64,000 nucleotides of DNA from positions 1 to 64,000 of the forward strand of contig NZMG01000014.1 of the NCBI GenBank assembly GCA_002694465.1, read 5' to 3'. This stretch comes from Flavobacteriaceae bacterium (GTDB lineage Bacteria > Bacteroidota > Bacteroidia > Flavobacteriales > Flavobacteriaceae). The notes beneath the pieces were generated by a model. That model saw only the letters and a list, made by a program, of their open reading frames with translations. It had not been told where the DNA came from and did no database searches. This document shows positions 54,867 to 64,000 of this stretch, piece by piece (position 1 is the first letter of the stretch; each line of letters begins with the position of its first letter). A program made the position numbers and the translations under genes.

Positions 54867-55754
54867 ATGAAGATACTTTCTATTTTTTTTGCCCTTTTAT
54901 TTACCTCCTTTTCCTATTCTCAAAACATAAGCGGAAAGGCGTATTACGAATCCAAAACCACCGTAGATATGGATAATTTTGGAAGAAGAGATATGACCGA
55001 GGATATGAAAAAGCAAATCAAGGAAAGAATGAAGAGTTTTCTTGAAAAAACATATATCCTCACGTTTAATGGCAATGAATCCATTTATAGCGAGGACGAA
55101 AAATTGGAAGCTGGTGATAGCGGTCGCGGATTCGGAATGATGATGAGTAGTTTTTCGGCGGGAGATCAATATAAAAATTTGGAAACAAATCAACTTATTG
55201 AAGAAAGAGAGTTCTTTGGAAAGCAATTTTTGGTAAAAGATACCATCACAAATTTACAATGGGAAGTAGGAAAAGAGTCAAAGCAAATTGGGCAGTATTT
55301 AGTAATTAAAGCAACAGCCTTCAAGCAAGTAGACCCAAATGATGTGAGTATGATGCGAAGAAGACGAGATAGAGATAATGAAGAAAAGAATGAAGCTGAA
55401 AAAAAAGAGGATACCACCAAAGTTGAAGACCCTTTCGAAGAATTGGAAATACCAAAAGAAGTGTTGGTTACGGCTTGGTTTACTCCACAAATTCCAGTAA
55501 AGAATGGACCTGGTGAATATGCAGGCTTGCCCGGTTTAATTTTAGAATTAAATGTAGATAGAACCACCATCCTTTGTTCAAAAATTATTATAAATCCTAA
55601 AGAAGCTGAGGCCATTCAGCCGCCTTCAAAAGGAAAAGAAGTTAGTAGGGAAGAATACAATAAGATTGTCAAAGAAAAAACCGACGAAATGCGAGAAAAC
55701 TTCAGAAACGGGGGTGGACGACGTGGTGGAGGTGGAAGAAGATTCGGTGGGTAG
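54867..55754 (+). CDS. GLPGLI-family secreted protein 2
   Basis: 295 residues, paralogous to the preceding gene: signal peptide (ends SYSQN, about 18), the TAWFTPQIPVKNGPGEYAGLP block and GLPGLILELN near residue 218. It has an extra Arg/Asp/Glu/Lys-rich insert (about 165-195; MRRRRDRDNEEKNEAEKKED) and a Gly/Arg tail (NGGGRRGGGGRRFGG). It is 81 bp behind copy 1 and 59 bp ahead of the barrel gene. Function unknown. Confidence 0.9.
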   Translation: MKILSIFFALLFTSFSYSQNISGKAYYESKTTVDMDNFGRRDMTEDMKKQIKERMKSFLEKTYILTFNGNESIYSEDEKLEAGDSGRGFGMMMSSFSAGDQYKNLETNQLIEEREFFGKQFLVKDTITNLQWEVGKESKQIGQYLVIKATAFKQVDPNDVSMMRRRRDRDNEEKNEAEKKEDTTKVEDPFEELEIPKEVLVTAWFTPQIPVKNGPGEYAGLPGLILELNVDRTTILCSKIIINPKEAEAIQPPSKGKEVSREEYNKIVKEKTDEMRENFRNGGGRRGGGGRRFGG

Positions 55755-55813
55755 ATTTCAAGTAAAAGTTACGTTATTATCAATTTCCTAAACCCTTGGG
55801 AACAGCCTATTTT

Positions 55814-58540
55814 ATGAAAAAATTACTCTTTTATTTAATTCTGTTTATCACATTTGTTGGTTCTGCACAAAGTATTAAACTGCGTGGTTTTATAAAAGAT
55901 AGCATCGGAGACCCTCTTGAATTAGCCAATGTGATTGCCACCGTAAAAGCTTCAGGGAATATTGAGTCTTATGCTATTACCAATCACGAAGGAAAGTTTC
56001 AATTAGATCTTCCTGTAAACAACACCTATATTCTTAGGGCAAGTTTTTTGGGTTTTGAAACCCTTGAAAAGGAACTTACCATCCCTGAAGACTCTAATGA
56101 TTTAAATTTAAATTTTAACCTCAATCCGCAGGCCAACCAGCTTGATGGGGTAGAAATTGTCTACGAAATGCCTGTAACTGTAAAAGGAGATACAATTACA
56201 TATAATGCCGACTCTTTTAATAGGGGTGATGAAAAAAAACTGGGGGATGTTATGAAAAATCTCCCAGGAGTGGAGGTTAATGATGATGGCGAAATTGAAG
56301 TAGAAGGGAAGGCTGTTACTAAAGTGATGGTAGAGGGAAAAGATTTCTTCGATGGCGATTCGAAATTGGCGACCAAGAATATTCCAGCTAATGCAGTTGA
56401 CAAAGTTGAGGTATTGCGAAATTATAGCGAAGTTGGGCAATTAAGAGGGGTGACTAATAATCAAGACAATATTGCCATCAATATAAAATTAAAGGAAGGG
56501 AAAAAGAACTTTTGGTTTGGCGAAGTGACTGCAGGTTCTGGAGTAGACGATGAAGCTGAAGCAAGATATTTGGTACATCCCAAATTGTTTTATTACAACC
56601 CAAAATACAGCCTCAATTTTATAACAGATTTTAATGATATTGGTGAAGTGCCATTCACGTGGCGCGATTATTTCAACTTTACGGGAGGGTTTAGGAATTT
56701 TAATCGAGGAGGAGGAACTAATTTTAATATTCGAGAGAGCGATTTAGGGTTTGCGATTGCCCAAAATAACCGAGCCAGCAGTATTGAAACCAAGTTTTTA
56801 GCAGGAAATTTTAGTTATGCTGCTTCACAGTCATTGGATGTAAGTGGCTTCGGAATCCTTTCAGACAATAAAACCAACATTGTTACTAATTCCCTTACAC
56901 AGTTCATTACATCTGGGGTTACCGAAAGTACCGAAAGTAATTCCAATCAGCATAACCAGCTAGGGATGCTAAAGCTTAGTGGAGTCTATAAACCCAATGT
57001 GAATTTGCAAATGGATTACGATGTTCTATTGAAGGCTTCAAAACAAACTGAAACCGATAATACCTTGTCATTATTTCAAGATTTCAGTAATAATATTTCA
57101 GAAAATAAGGAGAACAAACCTGCTTCCATCAATCAGAACTTAAATGTGTATTACACGGTAGATGACGATAATATTTTTGCAGGGCAGGTGCAACATCTCT
57201 ATCAAGATGAAGACCCTTTTTACAACGCGGCAACCGATTTATTACCTTTCCCAGGAGTATTGCCATTAGATACGCTTCAGAATCGATATAACATCAATCA
57301 GCAAAAGAATATAAAAACCAATAAGCTAGATGCCAAGGTGGATTATTACCACATTATCAACAATAAAAGCAATGTAAATCTTACGTTAGGTAGCACACTT
57401 AGCACACAGCAATTCAATTCGAATATCTTTCAGATGTTGGATGATGGAAGTCGTGAAGACCTACAGGAGACTCAAGAAATTGATGGAGAAACTGAAACCC
57501 TTGTAAATGATGTTTCGTATGGATTTACGGATGTGTTTTTAGGCTTGCACTACAAATTTAAAACAGGGCAGTTTACATTTTCGCCAGGGGTAACGCTTCA
57601 TAATTACAATGTGAAAAATGACCAGTTAGGACTATCCCAATCTCAAAATGATTGGCGATTGCTTCCAGATGTTTTTGCCCTTTGGGAAATTAAGAAAAGT
57701 GAAAGTTTACGTTTTAATTACGCCCTTTCTGCAGAGTATACCGATGTAAACAACTTTGCCGAAGCCTATGTTTTCAATAATTACAACCGAATGTTTCGCG
57801 GGAATAGGTTGTTGGAAAATGCTTTTTCGCATAGTTATAACTTGACGTATTTCAGTTTTAATTTATTTAATTATACAAATATTTCGGGATCATTAAATTA
57901 TACGCGTCGATTAAAGGGGATTAAAAATAATACCCAAATTGTAGCGATTAATCAAGTTACCGTTCCGCAAAATATTGACAGTAATTTTCCGGATGAAACG
58001 TTTTCGGCTTTTGGGAGATTTAGCAAACGAATTAAAAAAATTGAATTGGCTGCCAATGCCAATGTAAGTTTAAGTACGTCTAACAATATTATTAATGAAG
58101 AGATTAGGCAAAGTGAAAGTCTTACCCAAAGCTATCGTGTAAGTGCACGTAGTAGTTTTAGAGAGTGGCCTAATTTTGAGGTGGGGTACAATCTGTCAAT
58201 AAATAATTATGACAATGGTGGGTTGGAGCAGGTTTTTTATACACAACGCCCTTATATTAACACTGATATAAATTTTCTGAAACATTTCTCACTTTCGACA
58301 ACTTGGGATTTATATAATTACACCAATAAAGCCAATACCATCGAAAATAAATACTCCTTTTTAAATGGAACGCTTTATTATCAACAAGGAGATAGCCCTT
58401 GGGAATTTAGTATTCAAGCCACCAACATTTTAAATACTGAAGCGACAAATACCGATAGTTTTAACGAAGAATACAATACTACAAGTCAATATTTTGTGCT
58501 ACCCAGAATTATGATGTTTGTGGTGAAATACGATTTGTAA
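55814..58540 (+). CDS. Outer-membrane beta-barrel protein with carboxypeptidase-regulatory-like domain
   Basis: 908 residues from ATG 55814 (frame opens 6 codons earlier). Signal peptide (ends GSAQS, about 19), CarboxypepD_reg-like domain (about 20-110), a TonB-receptor-plug-like segment (about 115-215; GDTITYNADSFNRGDEKKLG, LPGVEVNDDG), and a large barrel to the end. It fits the barrel family that commonly accompanies GLPGLI genes. A substrate is not known; transport or assembly with the GLPGLI partners is inference. Confidence 0.88.
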   Translation: MKKLLFYLILFITFVGSAQSIKLRGFIKDSIGDPLELANVIATVKASGNIESYAITNHEGKFQLDLPVNNTYILRASFLGFETLEKELTIPEDSNDLNLNFNLNPQANQLDGVEIVYEMPVTVKGDTITYNADSFNRGDEKKLGDVMKNLPGVEVNDDGEIEVEGKAVTKVMVEGKDFFDGDSKLATKNIPANAVDKVEVLRNYSEVGQLRGVTNNQDNIAINIKLKEGKKNFWFGEVTAGSGVDDEAEARYLVHPKLFYYNPKYSLNFITDFNDIGEVPFTWRDYFNFTGGFRNFNRGGGTNFNIRESDLGFAIAQNNRASSIETKFLAGNFSYAASQSLDVSGFGILSDNKTNIVTNSLTQFITSGVTESTESNSNQHNQLGMLKLSGVYKPNVNLQMDYDVLLKASKQTETDNTLSLFQDFSNNISENKENKPASINQNLNVYYTVDDDNIFAGQVQHLYQDEDPFYNAATDLLPFPGVLPLDTLQNRYNINQQKNIKTNKLDAKVDYYHIINNKSNVNLTLGSTLSTQQFNSNIFQMLDDGSREDLQETQEIDGETETLVNDVSYGFTDVFLGLHYKFKTGQFTFSPGVTLHNYNVKNDQLGLSQSQNDWRLLPDVFALWEIKKSESLRFNYALSAEYTDVNNFAEAYVFNNYNRMFRGNRLLENAFSHSYNLTYFSFNLFNYTNISGSLNYTRRLKGIKNNTQIVAINQVTVPQNIDSNFPDETFSAFGRFSKRIKKIELAANANVSLSTSNNIINEEIRQSESLTQSYRVSARSSFREWPNFEVGYNLSINNYDNGGLEQVFYTQRPYINTDINFLKHFSLSTTWDLYNYTNKANTIENKYSFLNGTLYYQQGDSPWEFSIQATNILNTEATNTDSFNEEYNTTSQYFVLPRIMMFVVKYDL

Positions 58541-58607
58541 ATTTTTGGTTTCAATTCTTTCGATTATCTTTAATCGCAAGCTTTTTTAGAACTGAAAACC
58601 AATCATT

Positions 58608-61600
58608 ATTAAAACACCTTTTGTAAACATTTTCATTGCTTTTTTCTTCGGAATAATTCTTTCGGGAGTGCTATTTTTTTCTTGTGCCGAAAAGGATTCT
58701 AAAGAAGCAACTCATTCTAAAAATACAGTTGGTTTTGAAGCGATACCCTTAGAAAAAACAGGGATAGATTTTACCAATTCCATTACCGAAAATCAAATTC
58801 AAAATTATTTTAATTATCCCTATTTATACAATGGAGGGGGCGTTGCGGTGGGTGATATTAATAATGATGGACTTCCCGATATTTACTTTACGGGAAACCA
58901 AGTGGAAGATCAATTGTATCTAAATTTAGGGAATCTTTCCTTTAAAAAGATTACTGAAGAGGCGGGTATTTCTAAACAAAAAAATTCGTGGCATACGGGT
59001 GTGCTAATGTGGGATGCAAACAACGATGGTTTGCTGGATATTTATGTGAGTCGGTCGGGGAAATCTGAAGACGCATCGCTTCGCAAAAACCTTCTCTATA
59101 TAAACAACGGAAATAACAATTTTACCGAATCGGCAGCATCGTTTGGGTTAGACGATTCAGGCTATAGTACTCAGGCCTATCCCATAGATTTTGATAAAGA
59201 TGGTGATCTTGATTTGTTGGTGGTAAATCACAGAGAAGATTTTCAGCAAAACTCTTATTTCGATTTTGAAAATGATCAAAAGTATTCACTCGATACAAGT
59301 CATCGATTGTATCAAAATAATGGGGATCACACTTTTAGTGATGTTTCCAAAAAAGCTGGAATACAAACCCATGCTTGGGGCTTAAGCGCCGTGATTGAAG
59401 ACATCAATAATGATGGATGGGACGATATCTACGTTGCTCACGATTTTCAGCAACCCGACAAATTGTTTATCAATAATCAGGATGGTACTTTTTCGGAGGC
59501 ATTTTCAGACTATTTTAACCATTCTTCCTTTTATAGTATGGGATCGGATATGGCCGATATCAACAATGATAATTTACCCGATTTAATGGTGCTGGATATG
59601 GTTTCGGAAGATCATTTACGATCTAAAAGAATGATGGCTTCTATGAATACCCAAAGCTTTTACCAAATGGTCGAAAAAGGGTATGGGCATCAATACATGA
59701 TTAATACGCTTCAACTTAGTAATGGGATTGGCACCTACAGTGAAATTGCACAATTAGCTGGCGTTGCAAAAACCGATTGGAGCTGGGCACCTCTGTTAGC
59801 CGATTTCGATAATGATGGATGGAATGATCTTTTTGTTACTAATGGAATTAATAAAGATGTCACCGATAACGATTTAAAAATTCAATTAGATAGAATGCTT
59901 AAGGAAGGAAAAGGAGTACGGTGGGATGTGGCGACCGAGATGATTCCAGCAAGCGTTATTTCAAATTATATGTTTAAAAACACAGGTCATTTAGGTTTTA
60001 AAAATGTTACCCAAGATTGGGGGTTGAATGAGCCCATTAATTCCAATGGGGTTGCTTATGCCGATTTTGACAATGACGGAGATTTAGATTTGGTAGTGAA
60101 TTCAATGGGAGTACCTTCTGTTGTTTTTGAGAATAAAATTTCTAAAACTGAAAATTATGTGTCACTGAAATTAAAGGGACTTGCGCCAAATCCTTTTGCT
60201 GTGGGAGCTAAAGTATCGCTTTATTCGGGTGAAGAAGTTCAATCCAAAAGATTATTTCCTGCACGAGGGTTTCAGTCTTCTGTAGAATACAGAATCCACT
60301 TTGGATTAGGACAAAAATCTATTGTTGATAGTATTGTGGTAGAATGGCCAGATGGCTATTCGAGTCGTGTAACGAATGTTTCAATAAATCAAAATCTACT
60401 ATTAAATTCAGAAACACTTCCAAAAACTAAAACGAAGAAGAAAGAGTCGAAATCTAAAATGTTTAGAGAAGTAACGGAAGATATTGGAATCGATTTTAAA
60501 CATGAAGAAAATGAATTCAACGATTTTGCTGAAGAGATTTTACTTCCGCACAAACAATCAGAATTTGGTCCTTTTATTGCCGTTGGTGATGTAAATGGAG
60601 ATGGACTTGAAGATTTTTTTGCTGGGGGAGCCCACAAACAATCTGGAGTATTATACCTTCAAAAGGAAGACGGGACCTTCTATAAAAGTAAGTCACAACC
60701 TTGGGAAAAGGATCGTGTTTCAGAAGATTTGGAGAGTTTATTTTTTGATGCTGATGGTGATGGAGATTTAGATTTATATGTAGTAAGTGGTGGTGCCATA
60801 TTTGTGCAGGGAAATCCCAACCTTCAAGACCGACTTTATATTAATGACGGTAAAGGAAATTTTAAAAAAGATTTACAAGCCCTTCCCGAAATGTTTACAA
60901 GTGGCTTATCGGTAACGGGGGGTGATTTTGATGGTGACGGAGATACAGATCTTTTTGTGGGTGGACGTTTACTTCCCGGTAGATACCCCTTGCCTCCTCG
61001 AAGCTATCTCTTGGAAAATATAGAGGGTAAATTTACAGATGTTACCGATTTGTTAGCACCCTCCTTACTACATCCTGGGTTGGTAAGTGATGCTGTTTTT
61101 ACAGATTTTGACAAAGATGGCGATTTAGATGTAATGGTCGTTGGAGAGTGGATGCCAATTAGCTTGTATGAAAATGATCAAGGCTTTTTTATGGATGCAA
61201 CCTCAAAATTTAATTTGGATAGCACTTCTGGATGGTGGAGTAAAATTGCTGTAGTCGATTGGGATAAAGACGGAGATGATGATTATATTCTGGGTAATAT
61301 AGGTGAAAATAATAAGTTCCACCCAAGTGAGAATTCTCCGTTGCATATTTATGCAAATGATTTTGACGGAAACGGGAGTTTTGATATTTATTTGGCGAAA
61401 GAAAAGGGGAATCTAAAATTACCCGTTAGGGGAAGGGAATGCTCTTCGCAACAGATGCCAGGAATTTTAGATAAATTTCCAACGTATGATGCCTTTAGTA
61501 AGGCCAAAATCGAAGATATCCTTGGGGTCAATGGAATTAATAATGCCTACCATAAAGAAGTAACGATATTTTCTAGTTTGTTGTTGCAGAACCATAAAAC

Positions 61601-61940
61601 CTCATTTACTCAAACCAAACTACCAGTAGAGGCTCAATTCTCCCAATTAAATGGGATGGTAATTCACGATTTTAATGATGACACTTATCCAGATGTGCTT
61701 TTAGTTGGAAATAATTATGGATCTGAAGTTGAAACGACACGTTATGATGCATTACAAAGTGTAACTATTTTGAATGATAAAATAGGTGGCTTTAAGGTGC
61801 TTTCTTTGCAAAAAACTGGGTTGACTCTTTCAGAAAATGTAAAATCTATTTCGCGGTTAAATTACTTCTCAAATAAAAATTCATTTCGGCTACTTTTAGG
61901 GTGTAACAACCATAAAATTAAGGTTTTCCAAAAGAACTGA
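58608..61940 (+). CDS. Large FG-GAP/VCBS and ASPIC/UnbV lipoprotein, ATT start
   Basis: About 1110 residues if begun at ATT 58608. The frame is open from TGA 58593 and has no ATG/GTG/TTG before GTG 58668, which is 5 codons ahead of the lipobox FFSC. From ATT-AAA the product has a normal lipoprotein signal (KTPFVNIFIAFFFGIILSGV, then LFFSC). The mature part has two sets of FG-GAP-like calcium-binding repeats (DINNDGLPD, DFDKDGDLD, DVNGDGLEDF) around an ASPIC/UnbV domain (about 515-600). It is a surface lipoprotein, probably binding glycans or proteins. A sister ATT at 58605 is an alternative. Confidence 0.85.
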   Translation: MKTPFVNIFIAFFFGIILSGVLFFSCAEKDSKEATHSKNTVGFEAIPLEKTGIDFTNSITENQIQNYFNYPYLYNGGGVAVGDINNDGLPDIYFTGNQVEDQLYLNLGNLSFKKITEEAGISKQKNSWHTGVLMWDANNDGLLDIYVSRSGKSEDASLRKNLLYINNGNNNFTESAASFGLDDSGYSTQAYPIDFDKDGDLDLLVVNHREDFQQNSYFDFENDQKYSLDTSHRLYQNNGDHTFSDVSKKAGIQTHAWGLSAVIEDINNDGWDDIYVAHDFQQPDKLFINNQDGTFSEAFSDYFNHSSFYSMGSDMADINNDNLPDLMVLDMVSEDHLRSKRMMASMNTQSFYQMVEKGYGHQYMINTLQLSNGIGTYSEIAQLAGVAKTDWSWAPLLADFDNDGWNDLFVTNGINKDVTDNDLKIQLDRMLKEGKGVRWDVATEMIPASVISNYMFKNTGHLGFKNVTQDWGLNEPINSNGVAYADFDNDGDLDLVVNSMGVPSVVFENKISKTENYVSLKLKGLAPNPFAVGAKVSLYSGEEVQSKRLFPARGFQSSVEYRIHFGLGQKSIVDSIVVEWPDGYSSRVTNVSINQNLLLNSETLPKTKTKKKESKSKMFREVTEDIGIDFKHEENEFNDFAEEILLPHKQSEFGPFIAVGDVNGDGLEDFFAGGAHKQSGVLYLQKEDGTFYKSKSQPWEKDRVSEDLESLFFDADGDGDLDLYVVSGGAIFVQGNPNLQDRLYINDGKGNFKKDLQALPEMFTSGLSVTGGDFDGDGDTDLFVGGRLLPGRYPLPPRSYLLENIEGKFTDVTDLLAPSLLHPGLVSDAVFTDFDKDGDLDVMVVGEWMPISLYENDQGFFMDATSKFNLDSTSGWWSKIAVVDWDKDGDDDYILGNIGENNKFHPSENSPLHIYANDFDGNGSFDIYLAKEKGNLKLPVRGRECSSQQMPGILDKFPTYDAFSKAKIEDILGVNGINNAYHKEVTIFSSLLLQNHKTSFTQTKLPVEAQFSQLNGMVIHDFNDDTYPDVLLVGNNYGSEVETTRYDALQSVTILNDKIGGFKVLSLQKTGLTLSENVKSISRLNYFSNKNSFRLLLGCNNHKIKVFQKN

Positions 61941-62041
61941 ATTGTAAGAATCTCATTTTCAGCTTTTTTTGTATAAATTTCACTGTGCTTCTATTATTTT
62001 TTTCTTAAATTTAGAATTCTAACTAACCAATAATTTTCAAA

Positions 62042-64000
62042 ATGAAAAAGTCTATCTTTTTTTCATTCCTTCTGTTCATTTTAGGAATGAGTACTGGTAT
62101 GTCTCAGGAATACCTTGAGTTAATTCAAAATCCAAAAGCAAATACTACGCTTCAAGAAGTTCAGCAAAAGGCTGAAGCCTATTTTGCAACCCGTGATAAG
62201 GGAAGAGGTAGTGGGTATAAGCAATACAAGCGTTGGGAGTATAAAATGCAGCGTTTGGTTAATGCCGATGGTAAAATTGCCAAGAACTTTAGTAAGTTGA
62301 ATTGGGAAGCAGCAAGAAAATTAAATCTTGGTAGTCAATCTGTAGGTAACAGAATGCCAGTAGGGTGGACAGATCTTGGCCCTACAAGCTTTACAGTAGG
62401 AAATCAAGGATACAGTGCTGGATTAGGCAGGGTCAATGTCATTGGGTTCCATCCTACAGATGCGAACACCTTTTATATTGGCACACCTGCAGGAGGTTTA
62501 TGGAGAACTACCGACGGTGGTGCTACTTGGACTGTCATGGCGGATATGCTTGCAAGCATTGGAGTTTCTGGAATTTCAGTAGACCACACAACTCCATCCA
62601 CTATTTATATTTTAACTGGAGATGGAGATGCTGGGGATACCCAATCTATTGGTGTTTTGAAATCCACAGATAGTGGAGCTACTTGGGCGCCTACTGGACT
62701 TTCATGGGGCGTGACAAATTTTAATAGAGGGTATAAGTTATTAATGCATCCCACCAACAGCAACATAATGTTTGCCGCAACGACAGTAGGACTTTTGAAA
62801 ACGACCGATGGTTGGAATACTTGGTCAACAGTGCAGAGTGGAAATTTTAGAGATATCGAATTTAAACCTGGTGACCCGTCAACGGTTTATGCCGTAAGTA
62901 CAAATACATTTTATAAATCAACCAATACAGGAACTTCATTTTCCGTAATTAGTTCAGGTCTTCCTACAGGAGAATCTCGTATTGCTATCGCGGTTACTCC
63001 GGCCAACGCAAATTATGTTTATTACCTAGCTGGACCTGGAGGGTTTAGCGGAGCAGGTACTTATAGAGGAATGTATCGCTCTACAGACTCGGGAACTACA
63101 TTTTCAACGATGTCTACCTCTCCTAATATTCTAGAAGGATCTACTGGAGGTGGTGGGTCTGGAGATCAATCTTGGTATGATTTGGCAATTGCGGTAGATC
63201 AAACTAATGCTAATAATGTAGTTAGTGGAGGTGTAAATGTTTTTAGATCTACTGATGGTGGGGTTAATCATGTAAATAGTGCACATTGGGTAATTGGGGG
63301 GCAATATGTCCATGCCGATATTCATGATCTTGTTTACAACCCTTTAAATAACAATTTATATTGTGGTAGTGATGGCGGTATTTCGGTAAGTACTGACCAT
63401 GGGGTTACTTGGAATAATATTTGGGACGGTCTAGGAATCATGCAGCTTTATCGTATTGCAGGGGTAGATTCAAATCCAAATCTTTTGATTGGAGGAGCTC
63501 AGGATAATGGGTCTAATAAATACACGGGTACTACTACAATCGAACAAATTTATGGTGCAGATGGCATGGATTGTATGATAAATTATAATGACAATAACAC
63601 ATTATATTATAGTTTTCAAAATGGTGGTTTGCGACGATCTACTAATGGAGGGAATACTGCTACTGGAATTAAACCTCCAGGCAGTATAGGGTCTTGGGTC
63701 ACCCCATATGCCATGGATGCCACAAATCCAAATATAATATATGGTGGATATAGTGATGTTTTTAGAAGTACAGATAGTGGGACTACTTGGACGAATTTAG
63801 GTTCAGATGGACGTGGTGCTTTTGCTGTGGGTATAAATGACCCTACAAGACTTTATGCGGCTGTAGGAAGTGCAATTCAAACTTCAGCAAACACAGGAGG
63901 GTCTTGGACTACCATAACAGGATCTTGGCCTGGATTAACTATTACCTTTATTGCAGTGGATCCTGCTGATGCAAATAGGGTCTGGATAACCTTAGGGGGA
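62042..64000 (+). CDS. Secreted VPS10/BNR-repeat protein (3' end outside window)
   Basis: 653 codons run open to the window end. ATG 62042 begins a signal peptide (ends GMSQE, about 22). A short helical N-terminal region (about 25-90) is followed by repeated BNR/VPS10-sortilin-like units (TTDGGATWT, STDSGATWA, STDSGTTWT) typical of a large beta-propeller. The C terminus, which might carry a T9SS tail, is not visible. Sialidase activity cannot be claimed: no catalytic Arg triad is recognised. It follows the ASPIC/UnbV lipoprotein by about 100 bp. Confidence 0.85.
   Translation, partial: MKKSIFFSFLLFILGMSTGMSQEYLELIQNPKANTTLQEVQQKAEAYFATRDKGRGSGYKQYKRWEYKMQRLVNADGKIAKNFSKLNWEAARKLNLGSQSVGNRMPVGWTDLGPTSFTVGNQGYSAGLGRVNVIGFHPTDANTFYIGTPAGGLWRTTDGGATWTVMADMLASIGVSGISVDHTTPSTIYILTGDGDAGDTQSIGVLKSTDSGATWAPTGLSWGVTNFNRGYKLLMHPTNSNIMFAATTVGLLKTTDGWNTWSTVQSGNFRDIEFKPGDPSTVYAVSTNTFYKSTNTGTSFSVISSGLPTGESRIAIAVTPANANYVYYLAGPGGFSGAGTYRGMYRSTDSGTTFSTMSTSPNILEGSTGGGGSGDQSWYDLAIAVDQTNANNVVSGGVNVFRSTDGGVNHVNSAHWVIGGQYVHADIHDLVYNPLNNNLYCGSDGGISVSTDHGVTWNNIWDGLGIMQLYRIAGVDSNPNLLIGGAQDNGSNKYTGTTTIEQIYGADGMDCMINYNDNNTLYYSFQNGGLRRSTNGGNTATGIKPPGSIGSWVTPYAMDATNPNIIYGGYSDVFRSTDSGTTWTNLGSDGRGAFAVGINDPTRLYAAVGSAIQTSANTGGSWTTITGSWPGLTITFIAVDPADANRVWITLGG

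Noticed and set aside
62365..62673. 102-codon plus-strand frame (Trp/Arg/Cys-rich)
   Set aside because: Frame-shifted shadow of the BNR-repeat gene, which is open from 62042 to the window end.
1..64000. CRISPR arrays, insertion sequences, rRNA genes
   Set aside because: No regularly spaced repeats, no transposase frame and no rRNA-like stretch were seen.

Overview
The window is a chromosomal segment of an AT-rich member of the Bacteroidota, most likely a marine Flavobacteriaceae. The evidence is type IX secretion (T9SS) sorting tails and a PorP/SprF protein, GLPGLI-family proteins, DUF5686 and DUF6089 proteins, promoters of the Bacteroidota type (TTG, then TAnnTTTG), a folK-deoxynucleoside kinase fusion, a membrane pyrophosphatase, and the tig-clpP-clpX order. 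There is no integrase, transposase, phage structural gene or CRISPR array, so the window is mostly core genome with small accessory patches.

Layout. 1-1.2 kb: tail of a T9SS type B substrate plus PorP/SprF. 1.2-5.5 kb: a vWA lipoprotein and a LytS/LytTR-type two-component pair. 5.6-14.2 kb: gamma-carbonic anhydrase, then a minus-strand envelope block (CBS protein, nadK, DUF6089, uppS, bamA, two OmpH/Skp chaperones, murI). 14.2-19.6 kb: pdxJ, a hydrolase, a small membrane protein, tig, clpP, clpX. 19.7-27.6 kb: GH3 protein, DUF2797 protein, a queuosine-precursor transporter, folK-dNK, a SPOUT methyltransferase, mutS. 27.7-30.7 kb: tRNA-Gly and tRNA-Leu, then a patch of tiny lipoproteins around an S24/XRE repressor. 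30.8-42.5 kb: waaA, a DegT aminotransferase, galE, an AraC-type regulator, fabD, folA, thyA, two TonB-domain proteins, a CNT nucleoside transporter and a bifunctional nuclease. 42.6-50.6 kb: etfBA, pdhB, a DUF5686 protein, hppA. 50.6-64 kb: secreted and surface proteins (FG-GAP/VCBS repeats, two GLPGLI proteins with an outer-membrane barrel, a large ASPIC/UnbV lipoprotein, and a BNR-type protein cut by the window end), with a second deoxynucleoside kinase among them.

How the genes fit together. uppS, bamA, two Skp-like chaperones, murI and waaA serve cell-wall and outer-membrane building. folK, folA, thyA, two deoxynucleoside kinases and the CNT transporter form a folate and dNTP supply set, although they are scattered. 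etfAB, pdhB and hppA are energy genes.

The points most worth a second look are these. Two genes (folK-dNK and the ASPIC/UnbV lipoprotein) have frames that must begin upstream of any ATG, GTG or TTG, and each has an ATT-AAA at the expected start. Three small 'SCRE' lipoproteins flank a self-cleaving-type repressor that has paired operator-like palindromes and a promoter almost touching its ATG. A 42-residue lipoprotein overlaps the next gene. A partial copy of the tRNA-Leu 3' end lies 164 bp downstream. The tandem GLPGLI genes have Arg/Gly tails.
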